Below, one piece after another: positions 1-7,706 of a stretch of DNA of 64,000 bases. Origin of the DNA: an uncultured Pseudomonadota bacterium (GTDB lineage Bacteria > Pseudomonadota > Gammaproteobacteria > Methylococcales > Methylomonadaceae); contig CAIXED010000022.1 of the NCBI GenBank assembly GCA_903918375.1, forward strand, positions 1 through 64,000. Reading direction: 5' to 3'. Both the position numbers and the translations under genes were made by a program. Within the stretch, counting starts at the first letter, position 1, and every line of letters begins with the position of its first letter. The notes beneath the pieces are model-generated. The model was given only the letters and a program-made list of their open reading frames with translations, was not told the DNA's origin and did not search any database.

Positions 1-1218
1 GCTAGTGGCGACACAGTGACAGCAGCTCAAGAATACCTGAGCAAAGATGTCTTGGGTGAAGCTGCAAGCACTTTGCAGGTAAAATCTGGTTATAGCGTTA
101 AAGACAGTAGTAACTTTGATATGAGTGCTAACTACGACATTGCCACGCAAACTAGCGCGGGTAGCATTACCCCGAAAGCGGTGACTTTATCAGCCACTAA
201 AACCTATGACGGCAATTTAACCTTGAGCAATGGCCAGCTGACCATTGGCACCGGTATTGATGGTGAATCATTAGGTTTCAGTAGCGCGACGATACATAGT
301 AAAAATGTCGCTGATAACGCGATTAACTATGTTGATAGTGTCAACTTGATTGATGGTATCGGTGGTAAAGCCACTAACTATCAAGCCCCGTTACTGAGCG
401 AGGCTGCAGTTGGTATTAACAGTGTCAATTTAAGCAAAGCAGCATTAACCCTGAATGCCGTGACTGACACAAAAGTTTATGATGGTAATACCAGTTCTAA
501 CCAAGCGGTGACAGTGAGCGGGAATATCAGTGATGACACAGTGACAGCGTCTCAAGAATATCAGAGCAAAGATGTTTTGGGTGAAGGCGGCAGCACCTTA
601 CAAGTCAAAACCGATTACAGCATTAAAGACAGTAGTAATGTCGATATAAGCAGTAACTATGATGTTTCTACTCAAACTAGCATAGGTAGCATTACACCAA
701 AAGAGGTCACTTTAGGTAACGTGATTGCTGATAGTAAAGTTTATGATGGTAATACCGAGGCCAATATTAGTGCTGGCGAAATCAATGGCACTATTGCTGG
801 TGAAGTATTGAGTATCAGTGGTGTAGGCAGATTTGAGGATGCAAATATAGGTTCTGATAAGACGGTAACCGTTGAAAATGTCGCAACTTTAAATAAGCAC
901 GATGGTACGGGTTTATGGTCGAATTATCGTCTAAGTACAGTTGGAGAATTAACAGCCCTTGCTGATATTACAGAGCCAGCTCCTTCAGTATCTAATAGTG
1001 TTCCTACTGAGACTGATGTATTTGTTAAATATCCAGTAGAGTTGATTAATGTTAGATCTCCAGCTGCTTTGATAAATCCAGTGTCTGCTAATAATGCGAC
1101 AGAAACAGCTCTACCAAGTTTAACTAGAGATAAATCCAAAACTTCAACAAGTCCTGTATCAGTTAGTCGTCAAGATAAAACAGCAGCAGCTGTTGTTAGT
1201 CAGCATACAGGTAAATAG
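1..1218 (+). CDS. YDG/MBG-repeat exoprotein, 3' end only
   Basis: The reading frame is open from the first base, so this is the C-terminal 405 residues of a larger protein. It is made of beta-rich repeats with the signature KxYDGN, seen near residues 67, 158 and 246, separated by SITPKxVTL-type linkers. Such YDG/MBG repeats are known from very large secreted adhesins, often exported by two-partner secretion as filamentous-haemagglutinin-like proteins. The last ~90 residues are Pro/Ser/Thr rich and carry no repeat. No membrane anchor or LPXTG-like signal is visible at the C-terminus. Role as an adhesin or matrix protein is inferred; the N-terminal half needed to tell the secretion route is outside the window. 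Confidence 0.75.
   Translation, partial: ASGDTVTAAQEYLSKDVLGEAASTLQVKSGYSVKDSSNFDMSANYDIATQTSAGSITPKAVTLSATKTYDGNLTLSNGQLTIGTGIDGESLGFSSATIHSKNVADNAINYVDSVNLIDGIGGKATNYQAPLLSEAAVGINSVNLSKAALTLNAVTDTKVYDGNTSSNQAVTVSGNISDDTVTASQEYQSKDVLGEGGSTLQVKTDYSIKDSSNVDISSNYDVSTQTSIGSITPKEVTLGNVIADSKVYDGNTEANISAGEINGTIAGEVLSISGVGRFEDANIGSDKTVTVENVATLNKHDGTGLWSNYRLSTVGELTALADITEPAPSVSNSVPTETDVFVKYPVELINVRSPAALINPVSANNATETALPSLTRDKSKTSTSPVSVSRQDKTAAAVVSQHTGK
10..716 (+). repeat. Long in-gene direct repeat (525-bp period)
   Basis: Bases about 10-191 and 535-716 are recognisably the same sequence, 525 bp (175 codons) apart, both encoding DTVTAxQEYxSKDVLGE and the following repeat unit up to the SITPK linker. 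The period spans two YDG units, so the gene seems to have grown by duplication of a two-unit block. Similarity is visible at DNA level as well as protein level, with mainly third-position changes. Confidence 0.7.
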
Positions 1219-1654
1219 AGTTAGCTAACGATTAGTATATTGTAACTGAGTTGCAAAAGCCGCCAGCTGAAAACTGGCGGCCGAAATCGTAAAAACGTAC
1301 GACATAGGCGCCATGTGAACCTCGTAAAATGCCCTGAGGGCTTTCTGAGAAGTATGCGAAAAGGTCTGTTGAGTTGCCTCTACTACTAATGCCAGTCAGT
1401 CATTTATTGCTTGTGGGCCCAATCTATAAAATCATAACTTTGAAGTAGAACGACCTGAATAAAAATCGGGGGCGGATATTGTCTATGTATTGACTGGTGA
1501 TGGTTGGTTGTCTTGTTGTGATTTGGTAACTCAAACCCGTGAGCTTATTGGTCTGTTAGGCTTTGATGATGGGGCTTTGCGACTAGAGCGTGTTGAGCTT
1601 ATTTGTATCTGAGCTACAACTTAAAAGTTGTGGTGGTGTTGGTGGGTAACGACG
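1219..1654. other. Gene-poor gap with hairpin and possible coding remnant
   Basis: No convincing gene is seen here. A GC-rich hairpin lies at 1259-1281 (8-bp stem GCCGCCAG/CTGGCGGC, 7-nt loop); the T-run lies on the minus-strand side, so it would stop minus-strand transcription better than the exoprotein gene. Bases 1471-1612 form an open stretch ending in TGA (ending LERVELICI), possibly a fragment of a decayed gene, but I do not recognise it and it has no clear start. Confidence 0.4.
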
Positions 1655-1736
1655 AGCATAAAAAAAACCGCTAAGCCTTATGACTTGCAGGTTTCTGTAT
1701 TTCTTAGGATTTCCTAAGGTTTTTCGTTGGTACGGA
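1655..1736. repeat. Decayed copy of tRNA-Leu 3' flank (candidate att site)
   Basis: This stretch resembles 3976-4056, the sequence just beyond the 3' end of tRNA-Leu: a run of A, CCGCTAAG, GACTTGC or AACTTGC, GGTTTCTGTAT, and then TTTTCGTTGGTAC, which includes the complement of the tRNA CCA end. Identity is interrupted by small indels and stops soon after the CCA complement. It is in the same orientation as the copy at the tRNA, as expected for the distal attachment site of an element integrated at the tRNA 3' end. The decay argues for an old integration. Confidence 0.5.
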
Positions 1737-1926
1737 AACAGGGAACGAATCCTGCTTGTTGCGCGGCCACGCTATCCGGTTGAGTGAATTATATTGATAA
1801 AGTCGCTTTTTAAGTCGTCATTGTGATTTTTTCGCTTGATAAGCTTAAATCTCCCCCAATTCCCCACAAAAAAATAATAGGTAGTAGTATTTTTTAGAAC
1901 CAGCCTTTGATTGCTGGATGATAGAA

Positions 1927-1950
1927 ACAAAAAAGCCCCAAACGGGGCTT
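1927..1950 (-). terminator. Rho-independent terminator
   Basis: Stem GCCCC/GGGGC with a four-base loop at 1935-1948, followed on the minus strand by a run of six T. It lies 22 bases beyond the stop of the small minus-strand gene ending at 1972 and fits as the end of that two-gene transcript. Confidence 0.7.
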
Positions 1951-1971
1951 TATCATTAGTTTTGGCTTTTG

Positions 1972-2274
1972 TTATTTTGTTTTAAACAGTTCGCCTAATA
2001 TAAAAAAAATTCCAATACCGCCAGCAAGGCCAAGGCCAAGGCTAAGCTTTGCTGATGTCATAAGCTCTTGCATGAGTTGACTAGAAAACACTGAACCTAT
2101 CATAAGGCCAAAAGGTACTAGGGATGCACCATTTAACAGGTCATTTATTGATTCTCTAGTATTAAAACAAGAGTCACTGCCGTTGATCTTTCTAGCAGCG
2201 GCTTTAACTAATATTGCCAAAGCACCAAAGCCGATAGAAAACATATCTACGGCATTCCCATCGAACTCAATCAA
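1972..2274 (-). CDS. Small membrane protein, unknown
   Basis: A 100-residue protein I do not recognise. Two hydrophobic segments are visible, about residues 11-25 (FSIGFGALAILVKAA) and 74-94 (rich in Gly, Leu, Ile and Phe), with a polar middle containing a single Cys; the C-terminus is basic. The start ATG overlaps the stop of the upstream small gene (ATGA), so the two are probably translated together. It is followed by a terminator. As cargo of the small integrated element it might be a phage- or plasmid-type membrane function, but nothing in the sequence says which. Confidence 0.55.
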   Translation of the reverse strand: MIEFDGNAVDMFSIGFGALAILVKAAARKINGSDSCFNTRESINDLLNGASLVPFGLMIGSVFSSQLMQELMTSAKLSLGLGLAGGIGIFFILGELFKTK

Positions 2275-2507
2275 ATGAAATGCCTTGCTTTTGCTAAAAA
2301 CACGGCAGCAGTTCCCAATATTGCACCTAGTTCATCATGGTGAGGAAAGTGGAACAGTAAGCCCATTACGGCAACACCCAAGATAGCGCCGCCCATTGAT
2401 AATCTGATCGTTTGCAGACTAAGTAAATTCGTTGATTGATTGACTTTTGATCTCATCACATTGTTACACATGCGAAACTTTGCAGAATTTTTAACCGCTT
2501 TTCTCAT
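2271..2507 (-). CDS. Small membrane protein, unknown
   Basis: A 78-residue protein with a basic N-terminal half (MRKAVKN, several Arg/Lys) and hydrophobic stretches near residues 41-56 and 62-72. I chose the ATG at 2507 because GGGAGG stands six bases upstream; a longer frame beginning with TTG would place that Shine-Dalgarno sequence inside the gene. The stop overlaps the start of the next gene by four bases. Function unknown; basic N-terminus plus membrane segment is compatible with a small inner-membrane protein. Confidence 0.55.
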   Translation of the reverse strand: MRKAVKNSAKFRMCNNVMRSKVNQSTNLLSLQTIRLSMGGAILGVAVMGLLFHFPHHDELGAILGTAAVFLAKARHFI

Positions 2508-2618
2508 GTGAATGCCTCCCAATTGTTTTTAAAAATTTTATCACAGCCAATATAAGCCTAGTTAGACTTAATAAACATTAATAAACCCCAGTAAAACAGT
2601 TTTTGGCGAATTATTTAA

Positions 2619-3875
2619 TCATCCGGCCTTGTGCTTAAACGGTAGAACGGTAGCCCCAGCTTTCAAGCTATCCAGATAATCCGCCCAGCTTTGCATCATC
2701 CGGCGGCGTTCTTCAAGATATTGAGCGCGATTGTAAGCGGCTCTAACGGCATCCTTTGGCGCGTGGGATAGTTGGCGTTCAATTGCATCAGGACTCCATC
2801 CCTGTTCGTTCAATAACGTGCTGGCTACAGTTCGGAACCCATGAGCGGACATAGTTTCCTTGTCATAACCTAGCCGCCTTAACGCCGATCTAATCGCGCC
2901 ATCTGACATTGATTTACCATTGTCATCTCGACATGGAAAAATATATTGCTGATTGCCAGTAAGCGGTTTAATGGCTTCTAGTATCTCAACGACTTGAGTA
3001 GATAGCGGCACAATATGATGAAAATCCACCTTACTAACAATAGGCCGCCACTCTTTAGCCTCCAAATCAATATCATCCCAAAGCATTTGCCGTATTTCGC
3101 CGAGTCTTTGAAATAGTAGCGGCGACAATCTAAAAGCCATTCTAACGATAAAAGTACCGTGATAATTTTGAATATCTCGAAGTAATTTACCGACTAGCTT
3201 AGGGTCGATAATTGCCGCATTGTGTTTAACCTTATGGGCTGGAATCTGCTTTGCTACAGGATGTGCTGGGTTGAATTCGGCTAGGTTATGAACAATGGCG
3301 TAATCAAATATTGATGTTATTTCAGCGTGTAGTCTGTGGGCTGTTTCAAGTTGCTGTTTATCAATTAAGGGTTTTAATGCCGCCAAGATTTCAAACGATT
3401 TGATTTCAGTAATTGATTTATTGGCAAGGGTAGGGAAGGCGTGGGTTTTAATTCGGCTGACTTTTTTGATATGGGTTTGAGGCTTGGTTAGATGCTCAAG
3501 TGATTTAAGCCATTGTTGGGCAACGTCGGCAAAACTGCCCAGTACGGGTAAACCTGCTTTTATTCGGTCGGTATTTTGTTGGTTTTGTTGAATAGTTTGT
3601 TTAACTGCTTTTCGCTTATCGGCTGGATTTATGCCGCTGTTAATATTTTCTCTAGCTATGGTCGCTTGTTGTCTGGCTGATTCCAAACTGGTAGCCGGAT
3701 AATTGCCAAACGCTATTTTGTACCTTTTGCCTTCAAAGGTATAAACAAAACGCCATAACTTTGAGCCTTTGGCATTGATGTGTAAAGCAAGGCCGCTACC
3801 GTCGTTAATACTGTAATCTTTTTCTTTCGGCTTAGCTGTTCTGTAAACCAAGTCTTTATTGAGTTTCTCAGCCAC
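2619..3875 (-). CDS. P4-type tyrosine integrase
   Basis: A 418-residue site-specific recombinase. The N-terminal ~90 residues (IAFGNYPATSLESAR region) match the arm-DNA-binding domain typical of P4-like integrases; the C-terminal half is the catalytic domain. Visible catalytic residues are Arg257 (QRLGEIR), His345 and Arg348 (HGFR), His371 (LSHAP) and the probable nucleophile Tyr381 (AAYNRAQYLEERR). All are present and the length is normal, so it may be active. It lies 174 bp from the 3' end of tRNA-Leu and reads away from it, the standard placement for an integrase that targets this tRNA. It would drive integration or, with an excisionase not seen here, excision. Confidence 0.9.
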   Translation of the reverse strand: MAEKLNKDLVYRTAKPKEKDYSINDGSGLALHINAKGSKLWRFVYTFEGKRYKIAFGNYPATSLESARQQATIARENINSGINPADKRKAVKQTIQQNQQNTDRIKAGLPVLGSFADVAQQWLKSLEHLTKPQTHIKKVSRIKTHAFPTLANKSITEIKSFEILAALKPLIDKQQLETAHRLHAEITSIFDYAIVHNLAEFNPAHPVAKQIPAHKVKHNAAIIDPKLVGKLLRDIQNYHGTFIVRMAFRLSPLLFQRLGEIRQMLWDDIDLEAKEWRPIVSKVDFHHIVPLSTQVVEILEAIKPLTGNQQYIFPCRDDNGKSMSDGAIRSALRRLGYDKETMSAHGFRTVASTLLNEQGWSPDAIERQLSHAPKDAVRAAYNRAQYLEERRRMMQSWADYLDSLKAGATVLPFKHKAG

Positions 3876-3975
3876 TATCCCCCCTAAGTGTTACCTTTTT
3901 TGGGGTGATTATACGAAGGTAACAAAAAAGGTAACAGTTTGGGCTGTATTTTGTTGGTTTTCGTTGATTTTCTTT

Positions 3976-4056
3976 GAACAATAAAAAACCCGCTAAGCTA
4001 GATAACTTGCGGGTTTCTGTATGTATTTGTACTTCTTTGATCTTTTCGTTGGTACC
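3976..4056. repeat. tRNA-proximal copy of the att-like repeat
   Basis: Sequence just past the tRNA-Leu 3' end, repeated in decayed form at 1655-1736. On the minus strand it includes the tRNA CCA end and a hairpin AAACCCGC...GCGGGTTT (arms 3987-3994 and 4007-4014), which also looks like a transcription terminator for the tRNA. Confidence 0.5.
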
Positions 4057-4134
4057 GAGGGTCGGAATCGAACCGACACTCCTTTCGGAACCGGATTTTG
4101 AATCCGGCGCGTCTACCAGTTTCACCACCCCGGC
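4050..4134 (-). tRNA. tRNA-Leu (anticodon CAA)
   Basis: An 85-base tRNA with a long variable arm, as in class II tRNAs. The anticodon stem-loop CCGGA-TTCAAAA-TCCGG gives anticodon CAA (complement at 4098-4100), reading UUG. The acceptor stem GCCGGGG pairs with CCTCGGT, with two G-U pairs. The T arm contains GGTTCGATTCC and the CCA end is encoded. It is transcribed toward the integrase. Short open frames seen across it on both strands are translation artefacts of the tRNA itself. Confidence 0.95.
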
Positions 4135-4147
4135 AACGAAAGATCAC

Positions 4148-4176
4148 ATTATAGGGCCCTTTTTATATTTTGCCAA
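4148..4176 (-). promoter_or_regulatory. Sigma-70 promoter of tRNA-Leu
   Basis: On the minus strand: TTGGCA, 17 bases, TATAAT, then 13 bases to the first base of the mature tRNA. The -10 hexamer is perfect and the -35 matches five of six, with ideal spacing. It overlaps the rpoH downstream region, so the tRNA is transcribed independently of rpoH. Confidence 0.75.
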
Positions 4177-4184
4177 GCTTTTTA

Positions 4185-5033
4185 TTACGCTGCTATGACA
4201 AAAGCGGCTTTTAGCTTTTTCATGGCGTTTTGTTCAAGCTGTCTAATCCGTTCTGCAGACACGTTGTAACGGGCCGCCAAATCATGCAATGTTAATTTTT
4301 CTTCACTCAACCAACGGCTAGTCAAAATATCACGACTACGATCATCGAGATTTTCCAGCGCATCCATCAGTAAATCTTCCTGACGCATTTCCCAGTTACT
4401 ATTTTCCAGAATCACCGCAGGATCGGCACCGTGCTGTTCCAAATAAGCGATAGGTGCAATGCCGGTATCATCATCATCACTGGGTTCTAAGCTGACATCG
4501 TGGCCATCCAGTCGGCGTTCCATTTCATAAACGGTCTTAACATCAACATCCAAGTTTTCCGCAATCGCTTCAGCATCATCGGGTGATAAGGTGCTGGTAT
4601 CTTTTTTCATCTTGCGTAGATTGAAAAACAGCTTACGTTGGGCTTTTGTCGTCGCTACTTTCACCATGCGCCAGTTTTTAATCACATATTCGTGAATTTC
4701 GGCTTTGATCCAATGCACAGCGAAAGACACTAAACGCACACCCATGTCAGGATCAAAACGCTTAACTGCTTTCATCAAGCCTATATTGCCTTCTTGCACG
4801 ATGTCTGCCAACGGCAAACCATAGCCGGAAAAGCCCCGAGCAATGTGCGCCACAAAGCGTAAATTGGACATAACCAATTGCCGAGCCGCTTCCAAATCAT
4901 CGTAATCACGATAGCGAACAGCGAGCTCATGTTCTTGCTCAGCGCTGAGTCTTGGCATCCGCGCTATTAAATTAAGGTAAGAATCAAAGGTTCCGACCGA
5001 TAAATTGATCGGCAAAGCTAAAGAATGGTTCAT
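4185..5033 (-). CDS. rpoH: RNA polymerase heat-shock sigma factor RpoH
   Basis: Sigma-32, 282 residues, the length usual for the family. Region 2 is clear (IVQEGNIGLMKAVKRFDP and VSFAVHWIKAEI), the RpoH box QRKLFFNLR is at about 132-140, and the C-terminal region 4 helix-turn-helix contains LAARYNVSAERIRQLE. The ATG at 5033 is chosen because GGAGG precedes it by five bases; an upstream in-frame extension of 19 codons has no such site and runs through the regulatory leader. It directs RNA polymerase to heat-shock promoters. A CIRCE operator lies just upstream, implying repression by HrcA. tRNA-Leu follows downstream and glnS is divergent. Confidence 0.95.
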   Translation of the reverse strand: MNHSLALPINLSVGTFDSYLNLIARMPRLSAEQEHELAVRYRDYDDLEAARQLVMSNLRFVAHIARGFSGYGLPLADIVQEGNIGLMKAVKRFDPDMGVRLVSFAVHWIKAEIHEYVIKNWRMVKVATTKAQRKLFFNLRKMKKDTSTLSPDDAEAIAENLDVDVKTVYEMERRLDGHDVSLEPSDDDDTGIAPIAYLEQHGADPAVILENSNWEMRQEDLLMDALENLDDRSRDILTSRWLSEEKLTLHDLAARYNVSAERIRQLEQNAMKKLKAAFVIAA

Positions 5034-5073
5034 TGTGCCTCCGATTTGAATCAAAAATAGTAATGACCGAATT

Positions 5074-5100
5074 CTAGCACTCGTTAGCATCGAGTGCTAA
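5074..5100. promoter_or_regulatory. CIRCE element (HrcA operator) upstream of rpoH
   Basis: CTAGCACTC, nine bases, GAGTGCTAA. The CIRCE consensus is TTAGCACTC-N9-GAGTGCTAA; only the first base differs, and the spacer is exactly nine. It ends 41 bases upstream of the rpoH start codon (5033), so it lies in the rpoH leader or promoter, and it is 126 bases from the glnS start. HrcA binding here would repress rpoH until HrcA loses activity under protein-folding stress. The hrcA gene is not in the window. Confidence 0.85.
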
Positions 5101-5225
5101 TAGTTTAATTAATCGCAGCGAATCATTGAATTATCTAGGCTTCAACCGAGGATGGTGCTTTGCTCACAGGCGCCAAAGCCGCTAAAATGGCAACATATTC
5201 TCTAAACTCTAGGCCAATAATCATC

Positions 5226-6893
5226 ATGTCAGCTACTGATAGCCCTGTTTCATCGAATTTTATCCGCCATATTATTGCTGCTGATTTGGCGTCCAATAAA
5301 AACCAAGGCAAAGTTGCCACTCGTTTTCCGCCAGAACCAAACGGCTATTTACACATCGGCCACGCTAAATCGATTTGCTTAAACTTTACCTTGGCCGCTG
5401 AAAATAACGGCACCTGTAATCTACGTTTTGACGATACCAATCCCGAAAAAGAAAGCATTGAATACATGGAGTCGATTGAGCGCGATGTCGCTTGGTTGGG
5501 CTTTAAATGGGCTGGCAAATACCACGCCTCAGATTATTTTGAACAACTCTATCAATACGCCGTTCAACTGATTAAACAAGGCGATGCCTATGTTGATAGC
5601 TCAACAGCGGAACAAATGCGCCTTGATCGCGGCACTTTAACCGAGCCTGGCGTCGAAAGCGCAGACCGCAGCCGTTCCATCGAAGACAATTTGGATTTAT
5701 TCGCCCGTATGCGTGCCGGTGAATTTGCCGATGGTCAATATGTGCTTCGCGCCAAAATTGACATGGCATCGCCCAACATCAATCTGCGCGACCCAACCAT
5801 TTACCGGATTCGCCGTGTTCATCACCAACGCACTGGTGATGCTTGGTGTTTGTACCCCATGTACGATTACACCCACTGCATTTCAGACGCTATCGAAGGC
5901 ATTACCCATTCGATTTGCACCCTAGAATTTGAAGACCATCGTCCACTTTACGATTGGGTTCTCGACAAATTACAAACCCCAGCCCATCCGCAACAAATCG
6001 AATTTGCGCGTTTACAGCTTGAATACACCATCGTCAGCAAGCGTAAATTATTGCAATTAGTCACCGAAAACCACGTTAACGGTTGGAATGACCCAAGAAT
6101 GCCCACCATCGCTGGCCTTCGTCGTGCCGGCTTTACCCCAGCCGCGATTCGCGAATTTTGCGAGCGTATTGGTGTCACCAAAAACAACTCATGGATTGAA
6201 ATGGGGGTTTTGGAAAACTGCATCCGCGAAGACTTAAACGCAAACGCACCGCGAGCCATGGCAGTGTTAAGACCATTAAGAGTAGTGATCGAAAACTGGG
6301 AACAGGGCAAAACCGAAACTTACCAAATCGCCAATCACCCACAACAGCCAGAGCAAGGCCATCGTGAAGTGCCGTTCTCAAAAGTGATTTTGATCGAACA
6401 AGACGATTTTGAAGAAACCCCACCCAAAGATTTCAAACGCTTAATTCCCGGTGGTGAAGTGCGTTTGCGCGGCTCTTATGTAATCAAATGCGAACAAATT
6501 ATTAAAGACGACAACGGCAACATCGTTGAATTGCGTTGCAGTTACGATCCCGCTACCTTGGGCAAAAATCCAGAAGGCCGCAAAGTAAAAGGCGTGATTC
6601 ACTGGGTTTCCGAAGCCCATGCAATTCCTGCCGAGCTACGTTTATATGACCGCCTATTCAGTCATCCAAATCCAGACACACTCGACAACTTCCTCGATGG
6701 CATCAATCCTAATTCGCTAGAAGTATTAAGCGATTGCCGCGTCGAAGCCAGCCTAGCGAATGCCAGCCCAGAAAGCCGTTTTCAATTTGAACGTACCGGC
6801 TATTTTTGCTTGGATGCTGATAGCACGGCTGAAAAGTTGGTGTTCAATCGCACCGTTACTCTGCGTGATAGTTGGGGGAGTGGGCAGGTGTAA
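5226..6893 (+). CDS. glnS: Glutaminyl-tRNA synthetase
   Basis: Class I aminoacyl-tRNA synthetase that charges tRNA-Gln with glutamine and ATP in the cytoplasm. With the start at 5226 it has 555 residues, matching the usual bacterial GlnRS length. The HIGH motif is at residues 43-46 in [15 protein letters not shown]; the KMSKS-equivalent is VSKRK near residue 270; RFDDTNP is the usual GlnRS/GluRS block. The anticodon-binding beta-barrels occupy the C-terminal third. Longer in-frame starts exist at 5160 and 5187 but would add residues not expected in the family; no strong Shine-Dalgarno sequence decides between them. Divergent from rpoH. Confidence 0.95.
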   Translation: MSATDSPVSSNFIRHIIAADLASNKNQGKVATRFPPEPNGYLHIGHAKSICLNFTLAAENNGTCNLRFDDTNPEKESIEYMESIERDVAWLGFKWAGKYHASDYFEQLYQYAVQLIKQGDAYVDSSTAEQMRLDRGTLTEPGVESADRSRSIEDNLDLFARMRAGEFADGQYVLRAKIDMASPNINLRDPTIYRIRRVHHQRTGDAWCLYPMYDYTHCISDAIEGITHSICTLEFEDHRPLYDWVLDKLQTPAHPQQIEFARLQLEYTIVSKRKLLQLVTENHVNGWNDPRMPTIAGLRRAGFTPAAIREFCERIGVTKNNSWIEMGVLENCIREDLNANAPRAMAVLRPLRVVIENWEQGKTETYQIANHPQQPEQGHREVPFSKVILIEQDDFEETPPKDFKRLIPGGEVRLRGSYVIKCEQIIKDDNGNIVELRCSYDPATLGKNPEGRKVKGVIHWVSEAHAIPAELRLYDRLFSHPNPDTLDNFLDGINPNSLEVLSDCRVEASLANASPESRFQFERTGYFCLDADSTAEKLVFNRTVTLRDSWGSGQV

Positions 6894-6935
6894 ACTTAAT
6901 GATCACTGATTTAGTTTGATTCCACGAGGATTTCC

Positions 6936-7484
6936 ATGCTGCCCAAGTTTATTACCGTGATACTTATGCTTAGCCTTGCGTCGAATAGTTGCTTTGCTGA
7001 TGAAGCTGAAGATCAAGCAAATTCATTCGCCAGTATTTATGCTTCGCTCTGCCTGAAGAACTTAACAAATCTTGGAGCTCTTCGAGAACAACTCAAGCAG
7101 GTGCCCGCACTTCCTCAAGAAAAGGCTGAGCACTTCTTGGCAGGTAATATCGGCGACGCTTGGCCAGTTCCAGACAAAAACGGGGTGTTTGTGCTTGCTC
7201 TTCTTAGAGATAAACCCATCTGCCTTGTTTATGGACGCAGGGCAAATAGTGAGGTAGCAAGGAAGTTGTTCACCGATCTAGTCACAAACGCGCCATCACC
7301 TTTGACTACCAAGCAAGTCTTAAACGAGAAGGCTCAAACCACTGCAAACGGTGAAATTCAAACCGTATCGTACGATTGGTCAGTTCCGAACGCACCGAAA
7401 AACTTGCTGTTCACTCTTAGTACAGCCGCTTCGGAAACCGCAGACATTCAAGTGCTTGGTTCAGCGGCAATCGTGAGCCCATAG
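6936..7484 (+). CDS. Secreted protein, NMCC_0638-like family (tentative)
   Basis: 182 residues with a clear signal peptide (about 1-21, cleavage after CFA). The mature part carries ASLCLKNL, a proline-rich LKQVPALPQEKA, AWPVPDKNGVFVLAL and PICLVYGRRA; two Cys may form a disulphide in the periplasm. The pattern resembles small proteobacterial secreted or lipoprotein families named after NMCC_0638, from memory only. The signal peptide's Cys (residue 19) is not in a good lipobox, so it is probably soluble and periplasmic. Monocistronic; GAGGA lies eight bases before the ATG. Biochemical role unknown. Confidence 0.6.
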   Translation: MLPKFITVILMLSLASNSCFADEAEDQANSFASIYASLCLKNLTNLGALREQLKQVPALPQEKAEHFLAGNIGDAWPVPDKNGVFVLALLRDKPICLVYGRRANSEVARKLFTDLVTNAPSPLTTKQVLNEKAQTTANGEIQTVSYDWSVPNAPKNLLFTLSTAASETADIQVLGSAAIVSP

Positions 7485-7530
7485 TTGGCGGAGGTTTTTT
7501 AATTATGCTTATTCTCTACAAGCAGGAATA

Positions 7531-7652
7531 CTAAACCTAGTGCCAATTTACTGTGTTGAAAAAGAGTTTTTTGTAGGTGCGAATTTATTCGCATTGTTCA
7601 ACGTCTAATTGTGCGAATAAATTCGCACCTACAATACAAATCACGATGCTAG
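7531..7652. repeat. 122-bp repeat with 23-bp perfect inverted repeat, copy 1
   Basis: Contains two perfectly complementary 23-bp arms, 7571-7593 and 7612-7634, built around TAGGTGCGAATTTATTCGCA; each arm is itself nearly palindromic. The whole 122-bp unit recurs at 8743-8864, exactly 1,212 bp away and in the same orientation, with about ten differences. The core looks like the REP/MITE-like repeats widespread in gammaproteobacteria, and would fold into a strong cruciform or RNA hairpin. Confidence 0.85.
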
Positions 7653-7690
7653 TGCCGGTGTTATTTCAACATATAGTCAATTTACTCAAG
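7646..7690 (+). pseudogene. Fossil 5' end of a fructosamine-kinase-like gene
   Basis: Directly after repeat copy 1 the sequence reads MLVPVLFQHIVNLL before diverging, matching the start of the kinase gene that follows repeat copy 2 (MLEPELLQHITKLT) at the same offset. Differences fall mostly at third codon positions, as in related coding sequence. The frame stops at 7714. It looks like the stub of a second or older copy of that gene. The match is short (about 14 codons), so this is tentative. Confidence 0.4.
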
Positions 7691-7706
7691 CCCATTCACT
7701 TCAGCA

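Larger units (their letters stand above)
1655..4056 (-). mobile_element. Mini integrative element at tRNA-Leu(CAA)
   Basis: A P4-type tyrosine integrase gene sits directly beside the 3' end of tRNA-Leu, and the segment ends in a decayed direct repeat of the tRNA flank about 2.3 kb away. Between them are only the integrase and two small membrane-protein genes. Integration by tyrosine recombinases at tRNA 3' ends is the usual pattern for this family. The small size and degenerate outer repeat suggest a remnant of a larger island or a satellite-like element. Boundaries are inferred from the repeats. Confidence 0.5.

Noticed and set aside
1471-1612. Open stretch ending LERVELICI before a TGA
   Set aside because: No start codon context and no family recognised; mentioned in the gap entry but not called as a gene.
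3868-4128. Minus-strand open frame starting MVKLVDAPDSKSGS
   Set aside because: It is the translation of tRNA-Leu itself read through into its flank, a well-known false protein.
3974-4198. Plus-strand open frame containing VPRVGIEPTLLSEPDF
   Set aside because: Antisense translation of the same tRNA; also a classic annotation artefact.
7571-7634. Considered as a CRISPR-like array or riboswitch because of strong symmetry
   Set aside because: There are only two copies 1.2 kb apart, no spacer series and no cas genes; a REP/MITE-like hairpin explains it better.
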